Shown piece after piece: positions 30,383 to 39,404 of a DNA stretch of 64,000 bases (position 1 is its first letter; each line of letters starts with the position of its first letter). The position numbers and the translations under genes are program-made. Location: contig CAWFFV010000009.1 in NCBI GenBank assembly GCA_963814985.1, forward strand, positions 1 through 64,000, written 5' to 3'. Source of the DNA: CAWFFV01 sp963814985 (GTDB taxonomy: Bacteria; Chloroflexota; Ktedonobacteria; Ktedonobacterales; Ktedonobacteraceae). Under the pieces are notes generated by a model, which made no database searches, was not told the DNA's origin, and saw nothing but the letters and a program-made list of their open reading frames with translations.

Positions 30383-32730
30383 TACAAGAGAGTATCAGCA
30401 ATTAGATCCTCGCTCCCATCAACGTCGATATATTCATCTACGGAGCGATGTGGGACACTCGCAAGCTCTCCAAGTGACTCCGCATAGCGAGCATGGAGTT
30501 CTTGTAATTTCACCTCATTAGCGCTACCATCAAGGCCACGCCCTGTAACAAGGGTATCAAGTGCCTCAGCTGTATCAAGAATAATACTCAGTATGGTGGA
30601 AGAAAGAGCTATTGTACCGTCCATGATACGATCAAGGAGATCTTCCGAGACATGGCAGAGGTCGGCAATAGCATGAAACCCCATCATACCAGCTGCCCCC
30701 TTCAAGGTATGCATCACACGACGCACACCCTGAAGAAGATCGCAATTCGTGGGATCCTTCTCAAGAGCAGCTATATGTACACTGATAGTCTGAAGATATC
30801 CTTCCGCTTCCTCACGGAAGATTTCGGCAGCTTCCTCACCAAAGTCACCTCCAAACGTATAAACCGATGCCGGTTTTGATCCGGCTGATGGTGTTGGAGT
30901 AGAAGTGATCAGAGGAAAGGGTGATGATGACGATGGAGGTACAGCCAACGATACAGTCGACGTAAGACCTGTCGCCTCTTGTGTTCGATCGAGAATATCT
31001 GAAGAAACAGAAGTAGATGAAGCCGCTTTTGCATATAATGCGTTATTGATGTCTCCTGCTGTATTTGCAATTTGCTTCAGAAAATCTTGTCTTACCTGAA
31101 TCTCTATCTCGTGCCGCAGTTGCACCTTATACTCTTGAAGCGCACTATTTTCTTCTACTCCAACAACATTGTCCTGGAAGGGTTGGCGCTGCTGAGCCTC
31201 CTGGCGTAACTCCTCGCGTATCTGCTGCTCCAACTCGCTACGCATGGCCACAGTGAGAGGGCGTGACTCATACTCGTGGCGTAACTCCTCACGCACACTT
31301 GCTTCGATCTCGGCACGCAAGGCAACGGGATCACCATAGCGCTCCAAAGTCACACGTTCTCTTAAAGCAGAAGCATCACGGGTAACTTGCACATCCCAGT
31401 CAGTCCAACCAGGCTCCTGTGCGACGCTTTGTGAGGATTGCACTTGCATTTGCAAAAATATTTCACGACAAGATACGAGAGAGCCTTGTAACTGCTGTAA
31501 GGTCGTTTCCAATTGCTCATCAGTTACCTCAACACCGCCAGTAATCTGATGCAGCAAGTCGAGCACCTTTTTCAGCTTACTGTTTGTCACCCACATGACC
31601 GAGAGGGGAAGATAGCGTCGCACTTGTTCAGGGCTATTACGCAAATTCAACCCCATAGCCTGCCCGGCCCAGTCCTCCATACGATCCAGGGCATCTTTAG
31701 AACCGTCCAAGAAACCTTTAAACTCGCTACGTTGCGTCTCAACAACGGATATGACGGTACGTAGTTGTGTCAGCATGCTCTTTAACGAGGAAGCTTGTAC
31801 CACTAATTCCTGAGTATTCTTCTGCATATCCTCATAGGCGAGAGGAAGTTCCTGATCTTTTGTCACAAGCTCCGTATCCGATGGAGTGACATATGCCTGT
31901 GTATACTCACTCTCATCAGGCACATATAGCGACACAACGGGATGCACGATATCGTCATCTTCTCTCGACAGGTATGGAGTGGAAGGAGCAGAAGCCTGAC
32001 GTGCTGAAGCGACCAACTCACCCAGAGCACTCAGAGCACTCGTAAAAGATGGTGGTGCTTGTACAAAAGTGGATGACACAGGAAATTCAAATGGCGCAGG
32101 AAGTTCAAAATGAGCTGGTTGTACAGGAGCAGGTTCCTCAGGCCAGGCTACATCATATCCAGGTAGAGCAACGGGTGCATGGAACAGTTCTAATACTTCA
32201 TCAAGTGAGGGATGTGAAAATGGTGCAGGTATATCAAAGGATGGCTGCAAAGAAGGGGTCACTGGCAACTCTTGTAGCCAGGCATTATTTTCTGCACTAG
32301 TTGTTATTTCATTCGACACCGGTTGAATAGACGCCTCGATTCCAGCACGATAGCGATTATAGTCAGCATCGTCCTCTTTAACCACAGCTTCTTCATCGAC
32401 CCCATTACGGATACCCTCCAGGAGTTGATGCAATCGACCCAGTGAACGCCGCAACAGGCCTATAGTAGGTTCATCGAGCGTCGTTAACCCATCCAATGCA
32501 TCACCCAAGATGTCTTCCATACCATGAGCCACATGTGCCAAACTGGGGAAGTCCATCATGGAAGCGGAACCGCCAATGGTATGAGTAAGGCGGTAAGTTT
32601 CTTCGAGGGTATCCATGTCGCCAGATGACGGTGCCAGACGCTCAAGGTTCGTCTCGATTTCCGGCAAATAGCTCTTCACCTCTTCGATAAACGGTTCGAG
32701 AACTGATTGCTTATCAAATGTATTCGACAT
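30382..32730 (-). CDS. HPt-domain protein, the phosphotransfer half of a split CheA
   Basis: About 782 residues with an HPt domain at each end. The N-terminal one carries the His in YRLTHTIGGSASMM (about residues 45-58). The C-terminal one carries it in VMHTLKGAAGMMGF (about 670-683). Between them is a long, acidic, Pro-rich stretch, then a coiled-coil-like region rich in EQQIREELRQE (about 440-560). There is no kinase domain. It is translated immediately before the kinase by TAATG overlap. The start is uncertain: ATG 32730 is preferred over an in-frame GTG 15 bases earlier. Confidence 0.88.
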   Translation of the reverse strand: MSNTFDKQSVLEPFIEEVKSYLPEIETNLERLAPSSGDMDTLEETYRLTHTIGGSASMMDFPSLAHVAHGMEDILGDALDGLTTLDEPTIGLLRRSLGRLHQLLEGIRNGVDEEAVVKEDDADYNRYRAGIEASIQPVSNEITTSAENNAWLQELPVTPSLQPSFDIPAPFSHPSLDEVLELFHAPVALPGYDVAWPEEPAPVQPAHFELPAPFEFPVSSTFVQAPPSFTSALSALGELVASARQASAPSTPYLSREDDDIVHPVVSLYVPDESEYTQAYVTPSDTELVTKDQELPLAYEDMQKNTQELVVQASSLKSMLTQLRTVISVVETQRSEFKGFLDGSKDALDRMEDWAGQAMGLNLRNSPEQVRRYLPLSVMWVTNSKLKKVLDLLHQITGGVEVTDEQLETTLQQLQGSLVSCREIFLQMQVQSSQSVAQEPGWTDWDVQVTRDASALRERVTLERYGDPVALRAEIEASVREELRHEYESRPLTVAMRSELEQQIREELRQEAQQRQPFQDNVVGVEENSALQEYKVQLRHEIEIQVRQDFLKQIANTAGDINNALYAKAASSTSVSSDILDRTQEATGLTSTVSLAVPPSSSSPFPLITSTPTPSAGSKPASVYTFGGDFGEEAAEIFREEAEGYLQTISVHIAALEKDPTNCDLLQGVRRVMHTLKGAAGMMGFHAIADLCHVSEDLLDRIMDGTIALSSTILSIILDTAEALDTLVTGRGLDGSANEVKLQELHARYAESLGELASVPHRSVDEYIDVDGSEDLIADTLL

Positions 32731-32830
32731 GTTGTGCTTACCCACTTAACTGTCTTAGTGCTACTTGCTCGACTGTACTATGCGTTAGAGTGAGCAAAGT
32801 AACACTTAACTTGCGACTAAACCAAACTAC

Positions 32831-35161
32831 CTACCCATTATTCTGGAAGGGTTTCTGGTCTTGATTGAACGATAGCTGACCCTGGTTCTGTTGGGAACCA
32901 GTTTGGGGCCACCGCTGACGAGATGACAATAATCCCGAATTGGCAGCCGGATCTGGCATCTGATTTAAATTTGGATAGAACGATTGATTTTGACCACCGA
33001 AACTTGGTGCCGATCCGAAGGGTTGTGAACCGTTGCCCCCAAAGTTCGGTTGGCTATCAAAACTATCCAGATCACCAAATTGAGGGTGCTCCCCAAATTG
33101 TGGCTGATTGCCAAATTGCGGTTGCTCACCAAATTGTGGCTGATTGCCAAATTGTGGTTGCCCACCAAATTGTGGCTGATTGCCAAACTGGGGTTGTCCA
33201 CCAAATTGTGGCTGATTGCCAAACTGGGGTTGTCCACCAAATTGTGGCTGATTGCCAAACTGGGGTTGCCCACCAAATTGTGGCTGATTGCCAAACTGGG
33301 GTTGCTCACCAAATTGTGGCTGATTGCCAAACTGGGGTTGCCCACCAAATTGTGGTTGCCCACCAAACTGTGGTTGCCCACCAAATTGTGGTTGTCCACC
33401 AAATTGGGGTTGTCCACCAAATTGTGGCTGATTGCCAAATTGGGGTTGTCCACCAAATTGTGGCTGATTGCCAAACTGGGGTTGTCCACCAAATTGTGGC
33501 TGATTGCCAAATTGGGGTTGTCCACCAAATTGTGGCTGATTGCCAAAATCCTGCTGATTATTGTATTGTCCTGCCCGAGCTCCCATGGGGACTAAATTAC
33601 CGGAATTTCCTGGCTCTGGTAGCGGTGGGAAATTCCCAGAAAAACCCTGTCCCCAATCATTATCCATACCCTGGATCTGTGAAGAGGCAAACATCTGACT
33701 CGGACCACTATCAGGCATTGCAGAAAAAGCACCCAGGTTAGAGTAAGAGCTAAAGCCCTCATTACCTCGATCTGGTAAGCGGAAGGTAGAAACTGAAGCA
33801 CGTAACTGCTCGGAGAGTTCAGCAAGATAACTAACACTTACCGCAGCCTCTTGCGTACCTGCATCTGTCTGGCGAGTAATCTCAGAGATTCGACCCATAG
33901 CGACTGCGACAGCTTCAGAAACCGTGGTCTGCTCATTGGCAGCACGAGCGATACTCTCAATCATTTGTGCCTGTCGCTCTACAGCACCGTAAATGGAGTT
34001 CAAAGAACGACCTGCTTCATCAGCAAGTTGCGACCCTTTGACCACCTCCTGGGTGCTATCTTCCATAGCGACTACAGCTTCATATGTATCACCTTGAATA
34101 CTCCTTACAAGAGTAGCAATACGTTTTGTTGATTCAGTTGAACGCTCTGCCAGAAGGCGAATTTCATCGGCAACAACAGCAAAACCACGTCCATGCTCAC
34201 CAGCCATAGCAGATTGAATAGCAGCATTCAAAGCAAGAAGATTAGTCTGATCGGCAATATCTTCAATGATACGAACAATTTCACCAATTTCATTAGAGCG
34301 TTCACCCAGACGTTTAATTTTCTTAGCTGTCTCCTGAACATTTTCGCGGATCAGCATCATACCCTCAATCGTCTGACGAACAGATTGCTGACCACTCGCT
34401 GCTTCTTGCAAGGCTTCCTGTGCCACTTCAGCACTCAACTGAGCATTGCGGGCTACTTTCTGAATAAATATAGCCAGGGCTTCCACAGCCTCGGTCGTCT
34501 GAGAAATCTGCGCCACCTGTGTCTCAGACGCCTGGGCAAGTTCCGCAGAGCGATCGAGAATGCGACGTGTGGCATTCGTCACCTGTACAGCCGTTGACTG
34601 TACACGTCCGACCACTTTGGCCAGTTCTTCGATCATATAGTTGAAGGAATCAGCCAGCACACCAAGAGTGTCAGGGGTCACTTCAGCCTGGACTCGCAGA
34701 TCACCATCACCAACAGCACTTACTTCCTGAAGCAATTTTTCAATTTGGGCCTGAAGCGCTGCTGCATCACTGCCAGATCGCTCCATCCCTCCTCCCAAAC
34801 TGCTTCCCAAACTATCAAGAAGCGTATTTATGGACATAGCAAGCATGGCAAATTCATCATCGCCATTCACGCTAGCACGAACATTACGATCTCCACTGGT
34901 ATAGTCTCGAGATACATCAACAAGTCCTAATAGCCGATCTTTAATTTTACGTTGTACAAAATAATTAACAATAATTACCCCTAACAGGACAACAATAGCA
35001 CAACCAACAACCGCAAGCACCAATGTGGTAGGCTCCTGATGGAGTGATACCAACAAACCAAACATAGCAAAGAAAACAATAGGGATAGCCGTTGAAGCAA
35101 TCAATCCTGTCTGCATCAACGCATTTACTGTCATCCCGCCTCTATTGCGATCAGGATTCAT
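32831..35161 (-). CDS. methyl-accepting chemotaxis protein with PQFG-repeat C-terminal tail
   Basis: A 776-residue receptor. Two adjacent membrane segments near the N-terminus (about residues 13-33 and 41-66) leave almost no periplasmic domain. HAMP-like modules follow at about 70-130 and 135-195. The signalling domain is complete, with the hairpin tip NLLALNAAIQSAMAGEHGRGFAVVADEIRLLAERS split over about 311-345. After it, about 26 tandem PQFG(G/N/E)Q hexads make a Gln/Asn/Gly/Phe-rich tail of about 160 residues. With no sensor domain it probably senses internal or membrane cues, or acts as a scaffold. No CheR or CheB is nearby. Confidence 0.92.
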   Translation of the reverse strand: MNPDRNRGGMTVNALMQTGLIASTAIPIVFFAMFGLLVSLHQEPTTLVLAVVGCAIVVLLGVIIVNYFVQRKIKDRLLGLVDVSRDYTSGDRNVRASVNGDDEFAMLAMSINTLLDSLGSSLGGGMERSGSDAAALQAQIEKLLQEVSAVGDGDLRVQAEVTPDTLGVLADSFNYMIEELAKVVGRVQSTAVQVTNATRRILDRSAELAQASETQVAQISQTTEAVEALAIFIQKVARNAQLSAEVAQEALQEAASGQQSVRQTIEGMMLIRENVQETAKKIKRLGERSNEIGEIVRIIEDIADQTNLLALNAAIQSAMAGEHGRGFAVVADEIRLLAERSTESTKRIATLVRSIQGDTYEAVVAMEDSTQEVVKGSQLADEAGRSLNSIYGAVERQAQMIESIARAANEQTTVSEAVAVAMGRISEITRQTDAGTQEAAVSVSYLAELSEQLRASVSTFRLPDRGNEGFSSYSNLGAFSAMPDSGPSQMFASSQIQGMDNDWGQGFSGNFPPLPEPGNSGNLVPMGARAGQYNNQQDFGNQPQFGGQPQFGNQPQFGGQPQFGNQPQFGGQPQFGNQPQFGGQPQFGGQPQFGGQPQFGGQPQFGGQPQFGNQPQFGEQPQFGNQPQFGGQPQFGNQPQFGGQPQFGNQPQFGGQPQFGNQPQFGGQPQFGNQPQFGEQPQFGNQPQFGEHPQFGDLDSFDSQPNFGGNGSQPFGSAPSFGGQNQSFYPNLNQMPDPAANSGLLSSRQRWPQTGSQQNQGQLSFNQDQKPFQNNG
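33076..33545 (-). repeat. tandem 18/36-bp repeat encoding PQFG hexads
   Basis: About 26 copies of an 18-bp unit, mostly in an alternating 36-bp form on the plus strand (CCACCAAATTGTGG then CTGATTGCCAAACTGGGG). The unit lacks stops in several frames, which creates long overlapping false ORFs on both strands. Units differ by single bases, so copy-number change by slippage is likely. Confidence 0.95.
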
Positions 35162-35224
35162 CCGCCGGACCTCCTGTTGAGAAAAATATATCTATAATCA
35201 CGCTAGGCGATCGCCTGTAAATTA

Positions 35225-35839
35225 TTATTGGGCTTCATAGCGCTGCATCTTCTCGGAGAAAAGGAGACGAGCCACATCCAGTAACACCACCGCACGATTA
35301 GCAATCAAAGCCCCTCCTGCCGCATAGGGAATTGCCCACGGCGGAATAACTGCCGGATACATATTTCCATTGATAACAGCTGTCGCAGGTATCGAGAGCA
35401 TCTCACTAACTCCATCTACAACAAAACCTATCACCATCTCATTATGTTGTAACGACAACAAGCGTGTACGTGGAGTATAAGAAAGCTGTTCTAGCTCCAG
35501 AAAGAGCCGTAGATCGACGACAGAGACGATCGATCCATGAAGGTTAATGACACCTCTCACCCAGGAAGCCACATTGGGCACAAGAGTGAGATCGATAAGG
35601 CGCTCCACTCCTTGCACCAGTTCAGCCCTGACAGCAAACTCATGATTGGATAAAGAGAATACAAGATACTGTTCAGCAGCTGTTGCAGCGCCTCCATCTA
35701 TACTCTCCGCTGGATCTGCATAGAACTGCCTTTGTGCCAACTGCATCTGCAACGCGGCCATAGAAGATGATTGCATTCTTAATTGCTGGATTGCGGCGAA
35801 AGCGTCTCGTTGCAGTATTTTCAGGTCTTTGTTGGACAC
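35225..35839 (-). CDS. cheW: CheW-like adaptor protein
   Basis: A 204-residue protein with a CheW domain from about residue 58 (YLVFSLSNHEFAVRAELVQGV) through VASWVRGVINLHGSIVSVVDLR (about 100-121). It couples receptor to CheA. The N-terminal 55 residues are helical, Gln-rich and not part of the fold. It lies 63 bases upstream of the MCP gene in the same direction. Confidence 0.92.
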   Translation of the reverse strand: MSNKDLKILQRDAFAAIQQLRMQSSSMAALQMQLAQRQFYADPAESIDGGAATAAEQYLVFSLSNHEFAVRAELVQGVERLIDLTLVPNVASWVRGVINLHGSIVSVVDLRLFLELEQLSYTPRTRLLSLQHNEMVIGFVVDGVSEMLSIPATAVINGNMYPAVIPPWAIPYAAGGALIANRAVVLLDVARLLFSEKMQRYEAQ

Positions 35840-35919
35840 TACATTACTCCCATTCAGCCAGAGACATCAAGTACTTCTCTACTAGATTAAAGACTACCTC
35901 AGCCATCCAGACTGGTATG

Positions 35920-36285
35920 TCAAACAAGGCGACGTATACTGGCCACTAACTCATCATCCTTGAAAGGCTTTGTGATATAGAGATCTGCCCCCTGTTTAAG
36001 CCCCCAGGCTTTATCTAGCGGAGTATTCTTATTGGTTAATAAGATTATCGGAATGTGTCTACTGGCTTCCAAACTCTTGAATTTGCGACATAACTGAAAG
36101 CCATTTTGTTTGGGCAAGACAACATCGAGAACAATACACTGTGGACGCTCTTTGAAAACTTTTTCAACAGCTTCGTCACCATCGACAGCTGTCACTACTT
36201 CAAAGCCACTATTGCGTAGTGGAGTCACAATCATTGTTAACTCGGTCCAGCTATCGTCCACAACAAGTATTTTTTGCCCTGGCAT
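35920..36285 (-). CDS. CheY-like single-domain response regulator (PilH type)
   Basis: A 121-residue receiver domain alone. The acidic pair is in ILVVDDSWTE (about residues 5-14), the phospho-Asp in IVLDVVLPKQNG (about 51-62), the Thr in LLTNKN and the Lys in YITKPF (about 104-109). All key residues are intact. It is a likely output or phosphate sink of the split CheA system. Confidence 0.93.
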   Translation of the reverse strand: MPGQKILVVDDSWTELTMIVTPLRNSGFEVVTAVDGDEAVEKVFKERPQCIVLDVVLPKQNGFQLCRKFKSLEASRHIPIILLTNKNTPLDKAWGLKQGADLYITKPFKDDELVASIRRLV

Positions 36286-36400
36286 TCAATTATAACCTTT
36301 CCTAACAAGCCACACTAGTACGATGGGAAATAATGGCTATCCCTCTGACGTACTTCTACCGATTTGATGAGCACCACAGGTACCACTTGACCACCACCAC

Positions 36401-36832
36401 CTAGCCACGGTATCTCAGACGAGGACGCATGTTTCTCTGTTGGACGGGCATACGTTCTTGCCAATTTGCCAGGTGTTTCTTTACGGTCTGCACAAGCTCG
36501 ACGGAGTCGAAAGGCTTCGTGAGATACTCTGTCGATCCAGCCAGCCGACCGCGCATTTTGTCAAACAAACCGTCCCTCCCACTCAGCATAATAATAGGAA
36601 TTTGCCGAAACTGCAAGTTTTTGCGTATTATTTGGCAAATATGGTACCCATCCATACGGGGTAATTGAATATCCAGAAGGATGACAGCAGGCATCTCATC
36701 AGCTACTGAGGTCAGTGCACTAAGACCATCGCCAGCCGTAATCACTCTGATATGCTCCCGTTGCAGCGTCATTTGGACGATCCTACGCACGGTAGGACTA
36801 TCATCCACCACTAGCACTGTCGGTTCAACCAT
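36401..36832 (-). CDS. CheY-like single-domain response regulator (PilG type)
   Basis: A 143-residue receiver: VLVVDDSPTVRR (about residues 6-17), phospho-Asp in ILLDIQLPRMDG, MLSGRDG, and the Lys in YLTKPF. An unstructured basic tail of about 20 residues follows. Its start codon is the base after the stop of the DUF4388 gene, so the two are tightly coupled. Paired single receivers in one operon recall the PilG/PilH arrangement. Confidence 0.93.
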   Translation of the reverse strand: MVEPTVLVVDDSPTVRRIVQMTLQREHIRVITAGDGLSALTSVADEMPAVILLDIQLPRMDGYHICQIIRKNLQFRQIPIIMLSGRDGLFDKMRGRLAGSTEYLTKPFDSVELVQTVKKHLANWQERMPVQQRNMRPRLRYRG

Positions 36833-38248
36833 CTAGATTGACCTCCTTTGCGTTTCAGGTGACCAGAAAGAGTCTCCACTGCTCTCTGGGACCCCATTCC
36901 AATTCTGTACAATTCCAATAGGTGATGATTGTATATTCTCGCGACCACGTGTCATCTGCGTATTACGATGTGCACGATAGACATGATACTGTTGCAACTC
37001 GTGATCGATTTCCGACAGGAAGATTTTCCAGGCGACATTGAGCTGACGACCTGTATGTGAATTGCCAACTTCGTCGCGCAATAATGTAGTGAAGACCATA
37101 CGCAAGAATGCCGCAAGGCCCTGGACAGCCTCCCAGTAGTACTCTTCTAATTGCTTTCCCTTCACAACTTTGTAAAGAGAAAGAATATCAGCACAATCCA
37201 GTTGACCATACGCAAAATTTGCGGTCTCTAAAATACCGTATTGCTGCTTGCCAAGTAATTGCAAAGGTTCGGCAAATTGACGTTCGAGATAGCGCACGAT
37301 ATCCATAGGTGGAATATGCCCTCGTCCCCGCAAATTCCTGGCATACCTGCCATGATGAATCAGTAATCCATTGATACATTCAGAAAGTGTCCTGATCAGA
37401 CCAAGCAGATGCTGTTCAGGATTTGAGGTGTGGCGCTGCTGTGCCAATGTATACTGACATTTGATAATGATATTTGAGAGATCCTGCTGTAATTCTGTTT
37501 CCAGTGCAGTATCAACGACCTCGATTAAATTCAATTCCAGGAGATGTGCCATCAGGCGTGCAACACGAGCTTCCGGTGTCATCAACACCAGTGAGATCGC
37601 CTGCAAGGGAAGATCTCCATTTGAGAGGCAAAGCACTTCAATACTTTCCTGGCTCAAACCAAGACTACGTACATCTTTACTCACCTCGGGTTGCCAGCGA
37701 CCTACCGTTGTACGAGTGAGATGGGTAACACCTTCTCCTGCAATCTCTTCCCATTCATCAGCCTGACGCAGAGCTTCTAATAAGACAGAGTCAACATCCA
37801 GAGGTTGCATTTTGCTCTCCATCGGCACCAATTGACGATGAAAGGCAAAACGTCCATTCACCCAGCGCAATGAGTGGCTGATTGACTGGGTCACGGAGAA
37901 CTCCAGGCGACGCTGCATCTCACTTGCATTCATCCAGCCCCGTTCTACTAGCATCATCAGGGCCATCTGCATATCTCCCTGGGCAAGTTCTCGAATCGCT
38001 TGTGCGCGTGCTGGAACAAGTTTGTTAACAAGACAAAGCATTCCAAGCAAGTCCGGTTGTACCACACCTTCTTCGTGCAACCCCACAATTTGCCCTTTAC
38101 GCAAGCTGATAGAAAGTGTTTCTGACCCTGAAGATACAAATAATTTCCCAGTTTTTCCACTCAGCGCGAGCATTTTTAGAATGGATTGCAAACCTAACGT
38201 TTGCAGGTCTCCATCCATGATGCGGTCTTGCTGCTCCATCTTTTCCAA
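36833..38248 (-). CDS. DUF4388 (PATAN-like) domain protein
   Basis: A 471-residue protein whose N-terminal region (GDLQTLGLQSILKMLALSGKTG and FVSSGSETLSISLRKGQIVGL motifs) matches the DUF4388/PATAN module found in bacterial signalling and gliding/pilus-related regulators. The remainder is helical and unassigned. The start is probably TTG 38248 or the ATG three codons later; both follow an AAAGGAA-like site. It opens the chemosensory operon, placing it as an input or output partner of the receivers that follow. Confidence 0.82.
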   Translation of the reverse strand: MEKMEQQDRIMDGDLQTLGLQSILKMLALSGKTGKLFVSSGSETLSISLRKGQIVGLHEEGVVQPDLLGMLCLVNKLVPARAQAIRELAQGDMQMALMMLVERGWMNASEMQRRLEFSVTQSISHSLRWVNGRFAFHRQLVPMESKMQPLDVDSVLLEALRQADEWEEIAGEGVTHLTRTTVGRWQPEVSKDVRSLGLSQESIEVLCLSNGDLPLQAISLVLMTPEARVARLMAHLLELNLIEVVDTALETELQQDLSNIIIKCQYTLAQQRHTSNPEQHLLGLIRTLSECINGLLIHHGRYARNLRGRGHIPPMDIVRYLERQFAEPLQLLGKQQYGILETANFAYGQLDCADILSLYKVVKGKQLEEYYWEAVQGLAAFLRMVFTTLLRDEVGNSHTGRQLNVAWKIFLSEIDHELQQYHVYRAHRNTQMTRGRENIQSSPIGIVQNWNGVPESSGDSFWSPETQRRSI

Positions 38249-38347
38249 TTCCTTTACCAGACTAGCCTACGAGTTGTCATTTCTAGATCAATGCCAATGA
38301 TCTTGTATCAGTTTTACTCCACTCAGCCTTATCTCACACCGTTTTCT

Positions 38348-39249
38348 CTATCCTGCACAAACTTGTTTAATCGTTGTAAGCAAGTGATCTATATGGAACG
38401 GCTTATCGACATAGGTGATTGCTTTTCCCTCCAGGTACGAGCGATCCACCGGAACCTCAAGGTGAGTCAACGCACTCATTACTACAAAAGCAGGGAAAGC
38501 ATACAATGCGTTAATAGAAAGACAACGCATCACCTGATACCCATTCATCAATGGCATAATCAATCCGTTACCACACACTGCGGATGCCAATCCAAACACT
38601 GCTCAAGTGCTTCTAGCCCATCATGGGCCACTGCTACTTCGTATCCAACTTCAGAGAGAAGACACTGTTGTATTGTCTGAGTAATATCCACATCATCATC
38701 TACCACCAGAACACGCCTGTTCCCATTATGGATATTAAACTGCAATTGCGTATCTTTACACTCATCGTAGTGTAACAATCGCTCCAATACTTTGAGATAA
38801 CGCTGCAATTGTCCCATCTCAAAGGGTTTTTGTAGCAACGCCACAGCACCAACTCGCTCAAGCGTTGAGCGCGACACTGATCTACTGCTCAGCGCAATAG
38901 TTAGTCTCGTACGAGGCCATTGTCCCTCACGGCTTCCCACCAGACCTGATACCGGCAAGCCACGTTGTACTGTCGAAGTGTCTTTCTCTACCATCAAGGG
39001 AGAAAGTACTTCATCCAGGTCATACAACAAAATATCTCCCTCAAGATCCTTTGCTCCATCTCTCCCCACTGCCACCGTCGCAGGATGCATCACAGCTTCA
39101 TAACCCCAACACTGAATATTCGTCATCAGTACACGAGCAAACGTATGCTGATGGCAAACGATCAGTATACGAAGCGGTTGCCACTGATCCATCGTGGTTT
39201 CACTCCCAGTGCCAGCAAAAAGCACCTGTACATCTCTATATGAGCTCAT
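38348..39249 (-). pseudogene. double receiver-domain protein, frameshifted
   Basis: About 300 residues with two receiver folds. The first is degenerate (LRILIVCHQHTFARVL, no acidic pair). The second is canonical at its start (RVLVVDDDVDITQTI) and reaches the phospho-Asp at CVVTD, where the frame ends. The missing half (LIMPLMNGYQVMR, VVMSAL, YVDKPF) is present in another frame down to 38348. Restoring one T at about 38562 (TT to TTT) rejoins them. It lies between the hybrid kinase and the DUF4388 gene in the same direction. Confidence 0.82.
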
Positions 39250-39404
39250 CCAATTACTTTCCCGTCTTACCCAGGTGACTTCCCCTTGCTAATATCTTTG
39301 GTAAGACAAAGAATCTCTCCACTTTCTCTAAAATAAGAAAGCACAATGGTCTATAGTGTACGCCAAAAGCTGTTAGCTAATTATAAAAAAACGGTGTCAA
39401 TATA

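Noticed and set aside
33050..33560. CRISPR-like array suggested by regular repeats
   Set aside because: Units are contiguous 18/36-bp coding repeats with no unique spacers, inside the MCP reading frame.
32923..33741. Long plus-strand and alternative minus-strand ORFs over the MCP tail
   Set aside because: They arise because the 18-bp repeat has no stop in several frames. They have no ribosome binding sites and are shadows of the PQFG repeat.
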